Shown piece by piece: positions 1-9,066 of a stretch of DNA of 52,407 nt. How positions within the stretch are numbered: position 1 is the first letter of the stretch; the number at the start of each line of letters is the position of its first letter. The notes under the pieces were generated by a model, which was not told where the DNA came from, made no database searches, and was given only the letters and a program-made list of their open reading frames with translations. The DNA lies in contig NZ_JAUMKC010000032.1 in the NCBI RefSeq assembly GCF_030519355.1, positions 1 to 52,407 on the forward strand. Reading direction: 5' to 3'. A program made the position numbers and the translations under genes. Origin of the DNA: Mucilaginibacter sp. L3T2-6 (GTDB lineage: Bacteria > Bacteroidota > Bacteroidia > Sphingobacteriales > Sphingobacteriaceae).

Positions 1-59
1 AGTTACAACAACAATAATTATATTTTTGAATTAATAAGTCTATAAAACACCAGTCCTAA

Positions 60-683
60 TTAAGGGAGGGTTACAATAGACCTAGACCAATTTATATTTA
101 TGAAAGACCGCATATTCTAGTTCAACGAATCAGAAACCCGCGATTAAAACAAAGAATAAAGGGCGCAATTGATCGAGATTTTCATGTAAATGGTACAGGG
201 ACTTCAAATATTTTGTTAAAGAAATCGAGTCCACTACTGCTTGAAGAAATAGTATGTTATTTGAATTCCGAACTGATTAATTACTGGTTCTCGTATTATT
301 TCTTCGATGTTAATATTAAACCAGAACAACTAAGGCAAATCCCGTTACCTCCCATTTCAGAAATGTCATTAGTTGTGTTTGAGAGGTATCTAGAATTTAC
401 CGCAAAAAAACATAATTCTCTTTACTCATTCTTTTGGTCTTTGTGTAATGGTATAATTTATGAATTATACTTTAAGAACGAAGTAGCGATAGCCGGTAAA
501 CAAATACTGAAGCACCTGGATAATTTAAAGCCACTTAACGATGATATGAGTGATGAACGAAAGTTGTCAATCATTCAGAGTGAATTTGAACGTTTTTATA
601 ACCCTAATCATCCAGTCCGTTTTGCCATTGAGACCTTAGATAGTATTGAAGAAGTAAGGATTGTTAAGGAAGCTTTTAAATGA
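60..683 (+). pseudogene. C-terminal remnant of a TaqI/Eco57I-like restriction-modification protein
   Basis: The frame is open from position 60 and closes with TGA at 681-683. An initiator is available only at TTG 213, which would give 156 aa. Residues encoded before 213 (REGYNRPRPIYIYERPHILV, then QRIRNPRL) continue naturally into NSELINYWFSYYFFDVNIKPEQLRQIPLP. This is the pattern of the TaqI-like C-terminal DNA-specificity domain found in Eco57I-type methyltransferase/endonucleases, where a conserved N-S-x-L-I-N-x-W segment precedes an I-P-I/L-P end. Upstream of 60 all three frames carry stops (TAA at 57-59; others at 32-37 and 43-45), so no methyltransferase domain is joined to it. I read it as a truncated or frameshifted remnant, though a short expressed protein from TTG 213 cannot be excluded. 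It overlaps the next gene by 4 bp (ATGA), so the two were probably one operon. Confidence 0.6.
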
Positions 684-2185
684 AAATAAAGCAAATTGAA
701 ATAAAAAACTACAAAGCCTTTTACGGTGAATATAAAATCAGTGTTGAGGGCAAAAATTTATTTATTTATGGTGAGAACGGTAGCGGAAAAAGTTCTTTTT
801 ATTATGCATTGAAGGACTTTTTCCAATCTTCACTAGAAACAATAGATTTTCTTGAAACTGAAAATATATTTTTAACTAGGGCGCAAAAGGGAAAGGGACA
901 TATTCAAGTAACTTTCAATCCGGATAAAGATGGTGCTACATCCGATAAGGTTTACACTCTGAAAAATAATTTCAAGGATACTTATGTTGCAGGAGATACG
1001 AGCATTCGCGATGCTGTTAAACTAAAAAGCTTTTTAACTTATAAACATTTATTGGGTATTCACAATATAAGGAAAGGTGCTGAAATAGATCTTTTCGAAC
1101 TTTTAGTGGACGGAGTTTTAAAGCATTTTAAAAGTGTCGCAATTACCGGCAACAAAGAGTTAGGCGAGCTTTGGACAGAGGTAAAAGCTAGCATAGAAAA
1201 AGAAACAGAAGGAAGAACGTATAATATTGCGCAAAAGAAAGCGGATGTAGATAATGCTGTTAACGCTTTCAATGAAGCATTTAAAAAGCTTTTCGAAGCA
1301 AATAGTATTGAGAATATTTTAAGGTATGCCCAACCCATTTTAGACAAATTTGGTCATAACATTCAATTAGGCTTACATTATACCCAGGTTCGACCGAGTA
1401 CAGATTACACTAGTTTTGAACGAAATCATGTTAGAGTAAAAATCATTTATCAAAGTAAGGAAATTGAACAACCTCATATCTTTTTAAATGAAGCTCGATT
1501 GTCAGCGATAGCAATTTCTATCTATTTAGGAATGGTAAAAAGGCATATTCAAGGCATGCCTTTGAAGGTTTTGTTTTTAGACGATATATTCATTGGTCTT
1601 GATATTGGAAACAGATTACCGCTATTGAAAATTTTGGATACTGATTTCTCCGGCTATCAGGTATTCATTACCACTTATGATAAGCCTTGGTATGAATTCG
1701 TAAAATCTACTTATTTGGACAATAACAATGACTGGAAAAGTTATGAATTCTACGGACGTAGGACAAGAAAAGGTTTCGAGATACCTATAATCAGAGAAAA
1801 CAAGCTCAATTCACATATCCAAAACTATATAAATGCGTCGGAAAACTTTTTTAATCAAGGAGATAACAAGGCAGCGGGCGTTTATCTAAGATCAGCTTTT
1901 GAATTTATTTTGAAAAGATACTGCTTCGGTAAAAAGGTACCCGTTCCTTTTTATTTGGATAGTTCTAAAATGAAAACAGACGAATTTTGGGAATCACTTA
2001 AAAAATACAAAGCAACTCATCCTGCTTGCGGTTTAACACAAGCTACCACGACACAAATTGATCATTACACAAATTTAGTTTTAAATCCACTTAGTCATCA
2101 TGATATAAACAAACATGAAGTTACCACTGAGATACAAGGAGCGATAGCAACTATAAAAACTTTAAAAACAGAATTGGGCATGTAA
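680..2185 (+). CDS. RecF/SMC-like AAA ATPase, probable defence-associated protein
   Basis: This 501-aa protein begins with the RecF/SMC-type start MKIKQIEIKNYKAFYGEY and a Walker A motif GENGSGKSS near residues 31-39. A later segment holds an ABC-like signature (LNEARLSAIAISIYLG) and a Walker B motif (VLFLDDIFIGLD) near residue 300, then an H-loop-like VFITTYD. There is little coiled coil between the two halves, so it is smaller than true SMC proteins. After about residue 380 lies a helical C-terminal region (YINASENFFNQGDNKAAGVY through LNPLSHHD) that I do not recognise and that might be HEPN-like. The start codon overlaps the stop of the preceding restriction-modification remnant, which suggests translational coupling and a role with it in phage or plasmid defence. 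Base composition is AT-rich compared with the genes from 3.6 kb onward, consistent with transfer. The ATPase fold is clear; the biological role is inferred. Confidence 0.75.
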   Translation: MKIKQIEIKNYKAFYGEYKISVEGKNLFIYGENGSGKSSFYYALKDFFQSSLETIDFLETENIFLTRAQKGKGHIQVTFNPDKDGATSDKVYTLKNNFKDTYVAGDTSIRDAVKLKSFLTYKHLLGIHNIRKGAEIDLFELLVDGVLKHFKSVAITGNKELGELWTEVKASIEKETEGRTYNIAQKKADVDNAVNAFNEAFKKLFEANSIENILRYAQPILDKFGHNIQLGLHYTQVRPSTDYTSFERNHVRVKIIYQSKEIEQPHIFLNEARLSAIAISIYLGMVKRHIQGMPLKVLFLDDIFIGLDIGNRLPLLKILDTDFSGYQVFITTYDKPWYEFVKSTYLDNNNDWKSYEFYGRRTRKGFEIPIIRENKLNSHIQNYINASENFFNQGDNKAAGVYLRSAFEFILKRYCFGKKVPVPFYLDSSKMKTDEFWESLKKYKATHPACGLTQATTTQIDHYTNLVLNPLSHHDINKHEVTTEIQGAIATIKTLKTELGM

Positions 2186-2373
2186 CGTCTATAGGCAATT
2201 TAAGCATTGGCGCTTTAAAGTTGGTAAATCACATTTTAATCTGATTTTAAGGTTGTTAAGTTGCAACCCAAAGGTTTTTCAGATTCCATTATTCTTCTCC
2301 CTTTGATGTCAGTATGGCGTAAGTTAGCTATAAACAGCATCAGACTAAAGCCTTCAGACTCCCGGCTCAGGAC

Positions 2374-3510
2374 TCACCTCATCGCATCCCGCATACAATC
2401 CGGCAGGGTAGCCATGCTGGGTTCACCGGAAAAAATGGAAAAATTGCCCTTGTAATCCCACAACATTCCCGGAATGTTTAAATTTTTTAAGGTCTGCCGC
2501 ACGGCTTTAATGTAACGGCAGCGGCTGTCCAGGTCGGCGTACTTGTTGTACACGCCGTATTCGCCGCATAAAATCGGCACATCGTAGCCCGCAGCCCATC
2601 GTTTTGGTATAAGTAGCTTATCCTTAATAGATTGCTCGTTACCGTCCAGGTGGTATTTGTTATAATTTTTCTCGCCGTCGGTATTTTTTGCCTTCGGGTT
2701 CAGGGCGGGCCAGTGCGCTGCATCATACGGAAAAGGGATGCCGGTGGTGCTTTCCTGGGCGCCAACCCACTCCGCGCCCTGGTGCGTAAACAAAAAAGGC
2801 TCGTAAAAATGGAAGGTATATATAACATTTTCGTCGGCCAGCCGTACAAACCGGCTCAATTCATAAATGCTGTTGTAATTCGACGCGCCTATGATGAGTG
2901 TACGTTCTTTATCAATTTTACGGATAGCGGTGGTAATATTGTAGGCGGCGTCCTTCCATTTTTGGGGGTCCATGTGCGGGGGTTCATTATACAGCTCAAA
3001 AAACAGCTGGTCGTGGTTAACATGGCGGTAATGTTTGGTGAGTTTTGTCCACAGTGCAACCAGTTTTACGGTTTCGGTAGCGTAGGTGTTATCATCCAGG
3101 TTACCCCCGTGATAATCAATTATCAAACGGAACCCATAAACGCGGCATTGCTCAACAAAATTATCAATGTGGGAAATTATTTGCTCAACCGGAATATTCC
3201 GCGATTCAAAATAGGCAAAAGCCACGGGAAGCCGGAGACTTTTTATGCCGAGTTGCTTTAAGAGCGCGAAATCGGCGGGTTTTAAGGGGTTTTTAGCTAA
3301 AATGTCTTTATTCCAGGTTTGTTCGTACCACGAAATGCTGATGCCGTTATCCAGGCTTTTTGCACGCTTAAAGGCCGTTAAGCGGGGATTTGGGGCGCTT
3401 GGATTGTTTTTTGCTATACCAGCGTGCATATAAAAAGTGAGCATAAAAATAATTGTGCTTTTAAGCAGGGCGGGGGTAAGGCAAATGATATGTTTATATG
3501 TGTAAAACAT
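2374..3510 (-). CDS. secreted glycoside hydrolase family 5 (cellulase-like)
   Basis: This 378-aa protein starts with a hydrophobic stretch (about residues 8-32) that fits a signal peptide or lipid anchor. The rest matches the GH5 TIM barrel: RLPVAFAYFE (about 93), LIIDYHGG (about 129), FELYNEPP with the acid/base Glu176, HFYEP (about 234), and CGEYGVYN with the nucleophile Glu317. GH5 enzymes cleave beta-1,4 or related beta-glucans and mannans with retention of configuration. It lies back to back with a histidine kinase and next to BcsB-like and processive glycosyltransferase genes. It may therefore trim the polysaccharide made by that locus, as the GH8 enzyme BcsZ does in cellulose operons, but a catabolic role is also possible. 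It converges with the ATPase gene. A dispersed AGTC/GACT-rich repeat overlaps its 3' end at about 2339-2376. Confidence 0.85.
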   Translation of the reverse strand: MFYTYKHIICLTPALLKSTIIFMLTFYMHAGIAKNNPSAPNPRLTAFKRAKSLDNGISISWYEQTWNKDILAKNPLKPADFALLKQLGIKSLRLPVAFAYFESRNIPVEQIISHIDNFVEQCRVYGFRLIIDYHGGNLDDNTYATETVKLVALWTKLTKHYRHVNHDQLFFELYNEPPHMDPQKWKDAAYNITTAIRKIDKERTLIIGASNYNSIYELSRFVRLADENVIYTFHFYEPFLFTHQGAEWVGAQESTTGIPFPYDAAHWPALNPKAKNTDGEKNYNKYHLDGNEQSIKDKLLIPKRWAAGYDVPILCGEYGVYNKYADLDSRCRYIKAVRQTLKNLNIPGMLWDYKGNFSIFSGEPSMATLPDCMRDAMR

Positions 3511-3601
3511 GTGTAATAGCGTGTTAAATATTTTGGTTTATTTTAAACGAATTAAATTTATAGATAACAGAAATTCTATCATAATTTAAGAAAACTAACT
3601 G

Positions 3602-4948
3602 ATGTTTGTCCAACTAACAAAAGAAGAACTAAACAGGGAAATCTCGAAAAAGGCCTGGTACCAAACCAATAATATCATCTGGATGGTATTGTTTGTTTAC
3701 CCGCTGTTCAGCATTGTTGATTTCATCTTCGCTAACCCTGTTTGGCTGCAGTTCTTTATCGTACGTATTATTACCGACCTTGTTATACTGGCGCTCTACA
3801 GTTTGTTTAACCGCAGAAATTACAATTTCCGCACGTTACTGCACATCTCGCTGTTCCTGATATCGGCCACATCGGCTATGCTGTGTAATATAGTGGATCT
3901 GCAGGTATTAAACGTTTACTACCTGATGTATGGCGCTATATTCCTGTTCTTTAACCTGATGGTTTTTTGGGAACCGGTTAACTCGGTACTGCAGGCGGTA
4001 TGTGCTTTGGTGCTGCTGAGCATATTCTTTATTCTCTTTAGCCAGTACAACCTGGATCTTGTTGTGGCCAACGGGGGCACGGTGTTCGTTATTATCGCGC
4101 TGGTATCGTGCTTTGTGCCGGGCGCACGCTATAAAGTTATTGAAAGGGATGTGCGCTCACAATTGCTGATCAGTAAATCGAACGAGCAATTGAAAGAACA
4201 GAACCGTGATATCGCCGAAAAGAACAACATTATTGATGCGCAATACGAAGAGCTGCGCAGGCTGGACAACCAGAAGAATAACTTCATCCATATAGCGGGT
4301 CATGACCTGAAGAACCTTACGGGCTCTATCATCACGAGTAACAACATGATCAGGGAAGAGTCGTACCGCCTGAGTTCAGACCAGGTGGAGTTTACCGGCT
4401 ACATAGGCGAGGCGGCCACAAAAATGCAGTACCTGCTGAACAAGCTGATGGATGTTAAGGAGATCGAATCGCCCGAGATACGGTTTAAGCTGGAGGTGTT
4501 TGATATAAATGCCGAAGTGCAGCATGTGATAAAGGGGCTGCATGAAACGGCGCAGATGAAGAATATTCATTTGATTGACAACACGGCCAAACACCCCATT
4601 AACGTTAACCTCGACCGGGTTTTTGCCGGGCAGGTGTTTCAAAACCTGCTGTCGAACGCTATTAAGTTTTCGCAGACAAATAATAATATCCGCGTAGTTA
4701 CCAGTATGGACCGCAACAAGTTTGTGTTCGAGATAATTGACGAAGGCATCCCTATCGGCCAGGGCGAGCTCGCGGTAATGTTCAATAAGCTGAACGCGCT
4801 GAGCGAGGCATCGGAGCATTCTGAAAACCGGGTAGGTTTAGGTCTTTCCATCGCCAGGCTGATGACACAGGAAATGGGCGGCGACCTTACTTACAGGAGC
4901 GACGACCACGGGAATTATTTTAGAGTAGAATTTTACGTAGTAAATTAA
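3602..4948 (+). CDS. membrane-bound sensor histidine kinase
   Basis: This 448-aa protein has about six membrane segments in residues 25-175 and no recognisable extracellular sensor domain. A short coiled coil (about 185-225) follows, then the HisKA phospho-acceptor motif IAGHDLKNL with His234. The HATPase_c domain shows the N box (NLLSNAIKFS, about 345), a G1-like box (EIIDEGIPIG) and a G2 box (GLGLSIARLM). In the G1 box the usual D-x-G-x-G is D-E-G-I-P-I-G, so the second position is unusual. No response regulator is encoded beside it, so its partner must act in trans. It ends 12 bp before the BcsB-like gene on the same strand, so it may be the first gene of the polysaccharide operon and control it. 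Confidence 0.9.
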   Translation: MFVQLTKEELNREISKKAWYQTNNIIWMVLFVYPLFSIVDFIFANPVWLQFFIVRIITDLVILALYSLFNRRNYNFRTLLHISLFLISATSAMLCNIVDLQVLNVYYLMYGAIFLFFNLMVFWEPVNSVLQAVCALVLLSIFFILFSQYNLDLVVANGGTVFVIIALVSCFVPGARYKVIERDVRSQLLISKSNEQLKEQNRDIAEKNNIIDAQYEELRRLDNQKNNFIHIAGHDLKNLTGSIITSNNMIREESYRLSSDQVEFTGYIGEAATKMQYLLNKLMDVKEIESPEIRFKLEVFDINAEVQHVIKGLHETAQMKNIHLIDNTAKHPINVNLDRVFAGQVFQNLLSNAIKFSQTNNNIRVVTSMDRNKFVFEIIDEGIPIGQGELAVMFNKLNALSEASEHSENRVGLGLSIARLMTQEMGGDLTYRSDDHGNYFRVEFYVVN

Positions 4949-4960
4949 TATCAAAAACCA

Positions 4961-7039
4961 ATGAACAAATTTTTTACCTTATTAGCCCTTGTATTTCTTT
5001 TAAGTAAGGCATCATTGGCCCAAAGCATTGTGTCCTTCAAATCGCTGGGGCATGATGATGACGCCATTTATGGAATGAGCGGCGCCAGTTCTTTTTACGT
5101 TAAGATTTCGCCTTTGGTGGAAATGAACGGCAGTAAGCTGGTATTATATTTCGAGCCGTCGCAAGCTCTGTTAAAGGATCACTCCTTTATCAATATAATC
5201 ATCAACGACCGCCCGGTGTACAGCTCACGTTTGGGTGCAGATTCAGTTCAAAAGGTAACACTGAACCTTACCCGCGAGAACCTGTCGGCCGATCATTTCC
5301 TGAAGATCCAGGTTAAAACCCTGCTGACGATCACCGACGACATTTGTAAGGACCTTGACAACCCCGCCATGTGGCTTAAGGTAAAGAATTACTCTTACCT
5401 GTCGCTGGTTAAAAACAAAGCAGGCCTTACCGATGTAAACATCAGTAACTGCTTTGAGTCGAAAAGGGCTATCGTGTACCCTGCCGAGCCAAGCCTGAAC
5501 GACCTGAAGGCAGTAGCCTGGGCGTATGCAAGATTAAAGCGCACCAACAACAAAAAAATCCTGGTGTACCCGGTTGGCCAGTTGCCCGACAGTATTAAGA
5601 ACTACATCCAGGTAGGAACCTTGGGCGCCCTTCCTGAGGATAAGCGTTCATTGATCAAGGTATCGCCGCAGTCAAACGAAGGTATCCTGTACCTTTCAAA
5701 ATCGATGTCGACATCGGTTGACACCATTACCACCATGGTTAACCAAAAAGGTGTAATGGTTCCGCAAAAATCTGTGGCTACCGAAAGCTCGCCTGCCGAG
5801 ATATTATTTGTAAGCGGCGGCGACGATGCAGGCTACGATAAGGCGATCACTGCTTTGGGTAACATCAATATTTTAAACTCAACCTTCGGCGATTACCTGC
5901 TGATTGACAAAGCTGAAAATACCTTCTTTAAAAATACCGATCAAAACCGCTCGAAACTGTCGTTAAAACAAATCGGCGGCAGCAGCGACTTCTTATCCGG
6001 TATCGGTTCATTAAAGAGCGCGTTCACTTTCAAAAACAGCGACTTTAACTTTACGCCAAAAGAAGTGGAGATCCGTTTTATAGGTAACTACAGCGGCTTA
6101 AACCCGGGCGACAGAGGTTATTTTAATATCTACCTGAACGGTTTGCTGATCAGCAGCGAGAAGCTGGATGCATCAGGCAAACTGAATACTTCGGTAACCA
6201 TTAACCGCTACCAGCACCATAAATACAACACGCTTGAGGCTGAGTTCCGCTTCTTCCCAACCAATGGCTTGTGTAAAAACAGCTTCATCAATTTCTTTGG
6301 CGAGGTTGATGCTGACAAGTCATACCTGGAGTCGAAAAACCCGTTCATCTCAAACGACCTGAGCTTCTACCAGTATCCTGAAGCATTCAACACCGGTACC
6401 ACTAAAATTGTGGTTACAAAAGAGTATGCTAAATATGCTGCCGGAGCAATCGGCGAGATCATCTATGAGCTGAACAACAACATCAACTCAAATAATTTCC
6501 CTGAGTTTGCTTACTCGTCTGACGTTCCTGACGGCGACCTGAAAAAATATAACATCATCGCCCTGTTAAGTAAAGACGACCAGTTGCTGAAGAAATTCCC
6601 TGATGCACCTATCAGTTTCGAACAGAATTTCAGGATATACAGCACCGAGAACCACAACAAGGTTTACGCACTGTCTGACACTACTTCGAATGGCCTGGCG
6701 CAGATATTCTACGGTCGCAGCAATAACGCCACCCTGGTAATCACTGCAACCGGATCGCACATATCCGATGCGTTCCTGGCCGCCTCGCGTTCTATTACCG
6801 AGCAGCTTTCAACACTGTCGAGCAACGTGTGCGTTACCGATGCCAATTCGAACAAATACCTTTTCAACATCAACAAATCAAGCGATAACGTTGAGTATGT
6901 TGATACCAAAAACGCTATCACCCGTTTCTGGGAGCAATATAACCTGTACATATTGCTGGGTATACTGGTTCTGATACTGCTTTCATTCCTGTTCGTTCGT
7001 TCAAGGGTTCAAAGGTCACAGGAATTATATAACGATTAA
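4961..7039 (+). CDS. BcsB-like periplasmic subunit of a polysaccharide synthase
   Basis: This 692-aa protein has a signal peptide (MNKFFTLLALVFLLSKASLAQ) and one C-terminal membrane helix (LYILLGILVLILLSFLFVRS, about 665-684) with a short basic cytoplasmic tail. That is the topology of BcsB. Family hallmarks are the early beta-rich domain with SKLVLYFEPSQALL and IIINDRPVY, and the motif DDICKDLDNPAMWLKVKNYS (about 127-146), matching the conserved Cys-Asp-Asn-Pro-x-x-Trp segment. BcsB guides the nascent glucan from the inner-membrane synthase through the periplasm. The synthase candidate is the next gene, 188 bp downstream. The call to the BcsB superfamily is fairly secure; the identity of the polymer is unknown. 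Confidence 0.75.
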   Translation: MNKFFTLLALVFLLSKASLAQSIVSFKSLGHDDDAIYGMSGASSFYVKISPLVEMNGSKLVLYFEPSQALLKDHSFINIIINDRPVYSSRLGADSVQKVTLNLTRENLSADHFLKIQVKTLLTITDDICKDLDNPAMWLKVKNYSYLSLVKNKAGLTDVNISNCFESKRAIVYPAEPSLNDLKAVAWAYARLKRTNNKKILVYPVGQLPDSIKNYIQVGTLGALPEDKRSLIKVSPQSNEGILYLSKSMSTSVDTITTMVNQKGVMVPQKSVATESSPAEILFVSGGDDAGYDKAITALGNINILNSTFGDYLLIDKAENTFFKNTDQNRSKLSLKQIGGSSDFLSGIGSLKSAFTFKNSDFNFTPKEVEIRFIGNYSGLNPGDRGYFNIYLNGLLISSEKLDASGKLNTSVTINRYQHHKYNTLEAEFRFFPTNGLCKNSFINFFGEVDADKSYLESKNPFISNDLSFYQYPEAFNTGTTKIVVTKEYAKYAAGAIGEIIYELNNNINSNNFPEFAYSSDVPDGDLKKYNIIALLSKDDQLLKKFPDAPISFEQNFRIYSTENHNKVYALSDTTSNGLAQIFYGRSNNATLVITATGSHISDAFLAASRSITEQLSTLSSNVCVTDANSNKYLFNINKSSDNVEYVDTKNAITRFWEQYNLYILLGILVLILLSFLFVRSRVQRSQELYND

Positions 7040-7065
7040 TTTTTTCAAGTCGATAGTCTAAAGTC

Positions 7066-7108
7066 CTAAGTCTTGAGTCAGTAATAAACTTCTGACTCAA
7101 GACTTAAG
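7066..7108. repeat. intergenic inverted repeat (long hairpin)
   Basis: CTAAGTCTTGAGTCAG at 7066-7081 is matched by its reverse complement, with one extra base, at 7092-7108. This gives a stem of about 16 bp with a 10-nt loop in the 188-bp gap between the BcsB-like gene and the glycosyltransferase. It has no T-run, so it is not an obvious terminator. Similar AGTC/GACT-rich sequence occurs near 2339-2376, suggesting a dispersed repeat family. Confidence 0.7.
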
Positions 7109-7227
7109 ACTCCGGGCTGAAGACCAATTAACGGTACCAATTTATTACGTAAGTAACAACCGCCTGCACTGTGCAGCTATGGTTGACTTAACGGAAATGT
7201 TTAAACACTTTACTGAAAGAAAAAAGT

Positions 7228-9066
7228 ATGTCAATTCCTGAACTTTTGGTTAATGATGGTTTTATATCCAGGCAAGATCGGGAAAAGATTGATGAGCTTT
7301 CTGCCCGCACGGGCCAGTCGTTCATTAAAATAGCATTAAACTTCGGTTACATCTCCCGCAAAAACTACGAACGCTCGTTAACAAATGCAGGCTATGTATT
7401 TCAGCCCGTTCGCGAACAGGCGCATGATGACGAAGTTTTAAGCAAAATAGAGTTGAAATTTGCCGACCAGAACCTGGCGCTGCCCCTCCGCATCGAAAAC
7501 GGCAGGGTGGTAACCATAATGGCCGACCCAAGTAACCGCCTTTTTATCGACTTCATCAGGTTTACTTATGATTGCGAGCCGGAGATCATCCTGGCTTCCG
7601 ACCTGGATATTACCTGGATGAGCCATAAGCTTACAGGCGACAAATACGTAAAATCTTCCGTGTTCGAGTTGCTCAACCGCGACCCGGACAGCTCTGCTTT
7701 CATCACTTTCTCTACAGGCCAGCTGGCATTTTTGTTCATATTGCTGGGTTTGGTTACTATAGGTTTGGTGGTGAGCTTTAAAAATACTTCCATTATCATC
7801 AATATCCTCATCAGTTCTTTCTTTTTGGTGGCGATATTGTTTAAACTGTTCCTGGCGCTGATGGGCTCACGCTTCGAACTGCACCAGGCAGTAACCCGTC
7901 ATGACCTGCACGAGATTGTGGATGATGAATTACCTGTGTACACCATATTATTGCCGGTTTACAGGGAAGACAAGCTGATAAAAAAACTGATCTGGAACTT
8001 ACAATCATTGGATTATCCCCGCGAGAAGCTGGACATTAAACTGCTGATTGAAGAGGATGACGACAAAACTTTGAATGCCGTACGTAACCTCGACTTCCCC
8101 GCGATTTTCGAGGTGGTGGTTGTACCGTTCCACATGCCAAAGACGAAGCCTAAAGCCTGCAACTATGGCCTCCACTTTGCCCGCGGCAAGTACCTGACCA
8201 TTTATGACGCAGAGGACATCCCCGATACCGACCAGCTGAAAAAGGTGGTATCGATGTTCAGCAAGCTGCCGTCGAATTATATCTGTATACAGAGTGCGCT
8301 GAACTACTTTAACCGTAACGAGAACTTCCTTACCCGCATGTTCACGCTGGAGTACTCTTATTGGTTTGATTATATGCTGCCGGGCCTCGATACGCTGGAT
8401 ATCCCGATCCCGCTGGGCGGCACAAGTAACCACTTTAAGCTGGAACACCTGGTGGAGCTTGGCGCATGGGACCCTTTTAACGTAACCGAAGATGCCGACC
8501 TTGGCCTGCGCGCTTACGCAAAGGGCTATAAAATTGCGGTAGTAAACTCTACCACCTACGAAGAGGCCAACAATGAGCCGTTCAACTGGATCCGCCAGCG
8601 CTCAAGATGGATAAAGGGCTACATGCAAACCTACCTGGTACACATGCGTAACCCGGTTGCCTTATTGAAAAGGCTGGGCTGGAAAGGTTTCCTGGGATTT
8701 AACTTCTTTATCGGCGCAACGCCGCTAACGTTCCTGGTTTACCCGTTCCTGCTGGCTATTTTTATCAGCTATCTCGTGTTCGACCTTTCCACCATCCGTA
8801 CGCTTTTCCCCGACTGGATCTTGTTTATGTCGATATTTAACCTGATGGTAGGTAACATCCTCATGATCTATATCAACATGATGGCGGTATTTAAAAGGCG
8901 TTATTACGAGCTGATCCTGTTCAGTATTGCCAACCCGGTTTACTGGCTGATGCATTCGGTAGCCGCCTTTAAAGGACTGTACCAATTAATTGTGAAACCG
9001 TTTTACTGGGAAAAAACAGAGCACGGCTTAAGTAAGGTTAACAATCCAACAAACGTTGTTAAATGA
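7228..9066 (+). CDS. processive family-2 glycosyltransferase with MshEN-like N-terminal domain
   Basis: This 612-aa inner-membrane protein has three parts. Residues 1-135 resemble the MshEN/GSPII_E N-terminal domain (PELLVNDGFISRQDREKIDE, then a second half around FGYISRKNYERSL), which binds c-di-GMP in some relatives. Two membrane helices lie at about 163-212. The GT2 catalytic core is next, with LLPVYRED (241), DAED (328-331), TED (420-422) and QRSRW (457-461). The D, DxD, TED and QxxRW set is that of processive synthases such as BcsA. Further membrane segments follow after about 485. It lacks a C-terminal PilZ domain. A GT2 plus MshEN fusion is known in NfrB-type proteins, with the parts in a different order. 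Several glycines of the MshEN consensus are replaced here, so nucleotide binding is uncertain. The stop overlaps the next start by 4 bp. Confidence 0.85.
   Translation: MSIPELLVNDGFISRQDREKIDELSARTGQSFIKIALNFGYISRKNYERSLTNAGYVFQPVREQAHDDEVLSKIELKFADQNLALPLRIENGRVVTIMADPSNRLFIDFIRFTYDCEPEIILASDLDITWMSHKLTGDKYVKSSVFELLNRDPDSSAFITFSTGQLAFLFILLGLVTIGLVVSFKNTSIIINILISSFFLVAILFKLFLALMGSRFELHQAVTRHDLHEIVDDELPVYTILLPVYREDKLIKKLIWNLQSLDYPREKLDIKLLIEEDDDKTLNAVRNLDFPAIFEVVVVPFHMPKTKPKACNYGLHFARGKYLTIYDAEDIPDTDQLKKVVSMFSKLPSNYICIQSALNYFNRNENFLTRMFTLEYSYWFDYMLPGLDTLDIPIPLGGTSNHFKLEHLVELGAWDPFNVTEDADLGLRAYAKGYKIAVVNSTTYEEANNEPFNWIRQRSRWIKGYMQTYLVHMRNPVALLKRLGWKGFLGFNFFIGATPLTFLVYPFLLAIFISYLVFDLSTIRTLFPDWILFMSIFNLMVGNILMIYINMMAVFKRRYYELILFSIANPVYWLMHSVAAFKGLYQLIVKPFYWEKTEHGLSKVNNPTNVVK

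Noticed and set aside
2632..3261. A 209-codon plus-strand frame opposite the GH5 gene
   Set aside because: It lies wholly inside a gene with clear GH5 active-site motifs on the other strand; its translation shows no domain.
3602..4948. The histidine kinase as a hybrid two-component protein
   Set aside because: The protein ends directly after the ATPase domain; no receiver domain is present.
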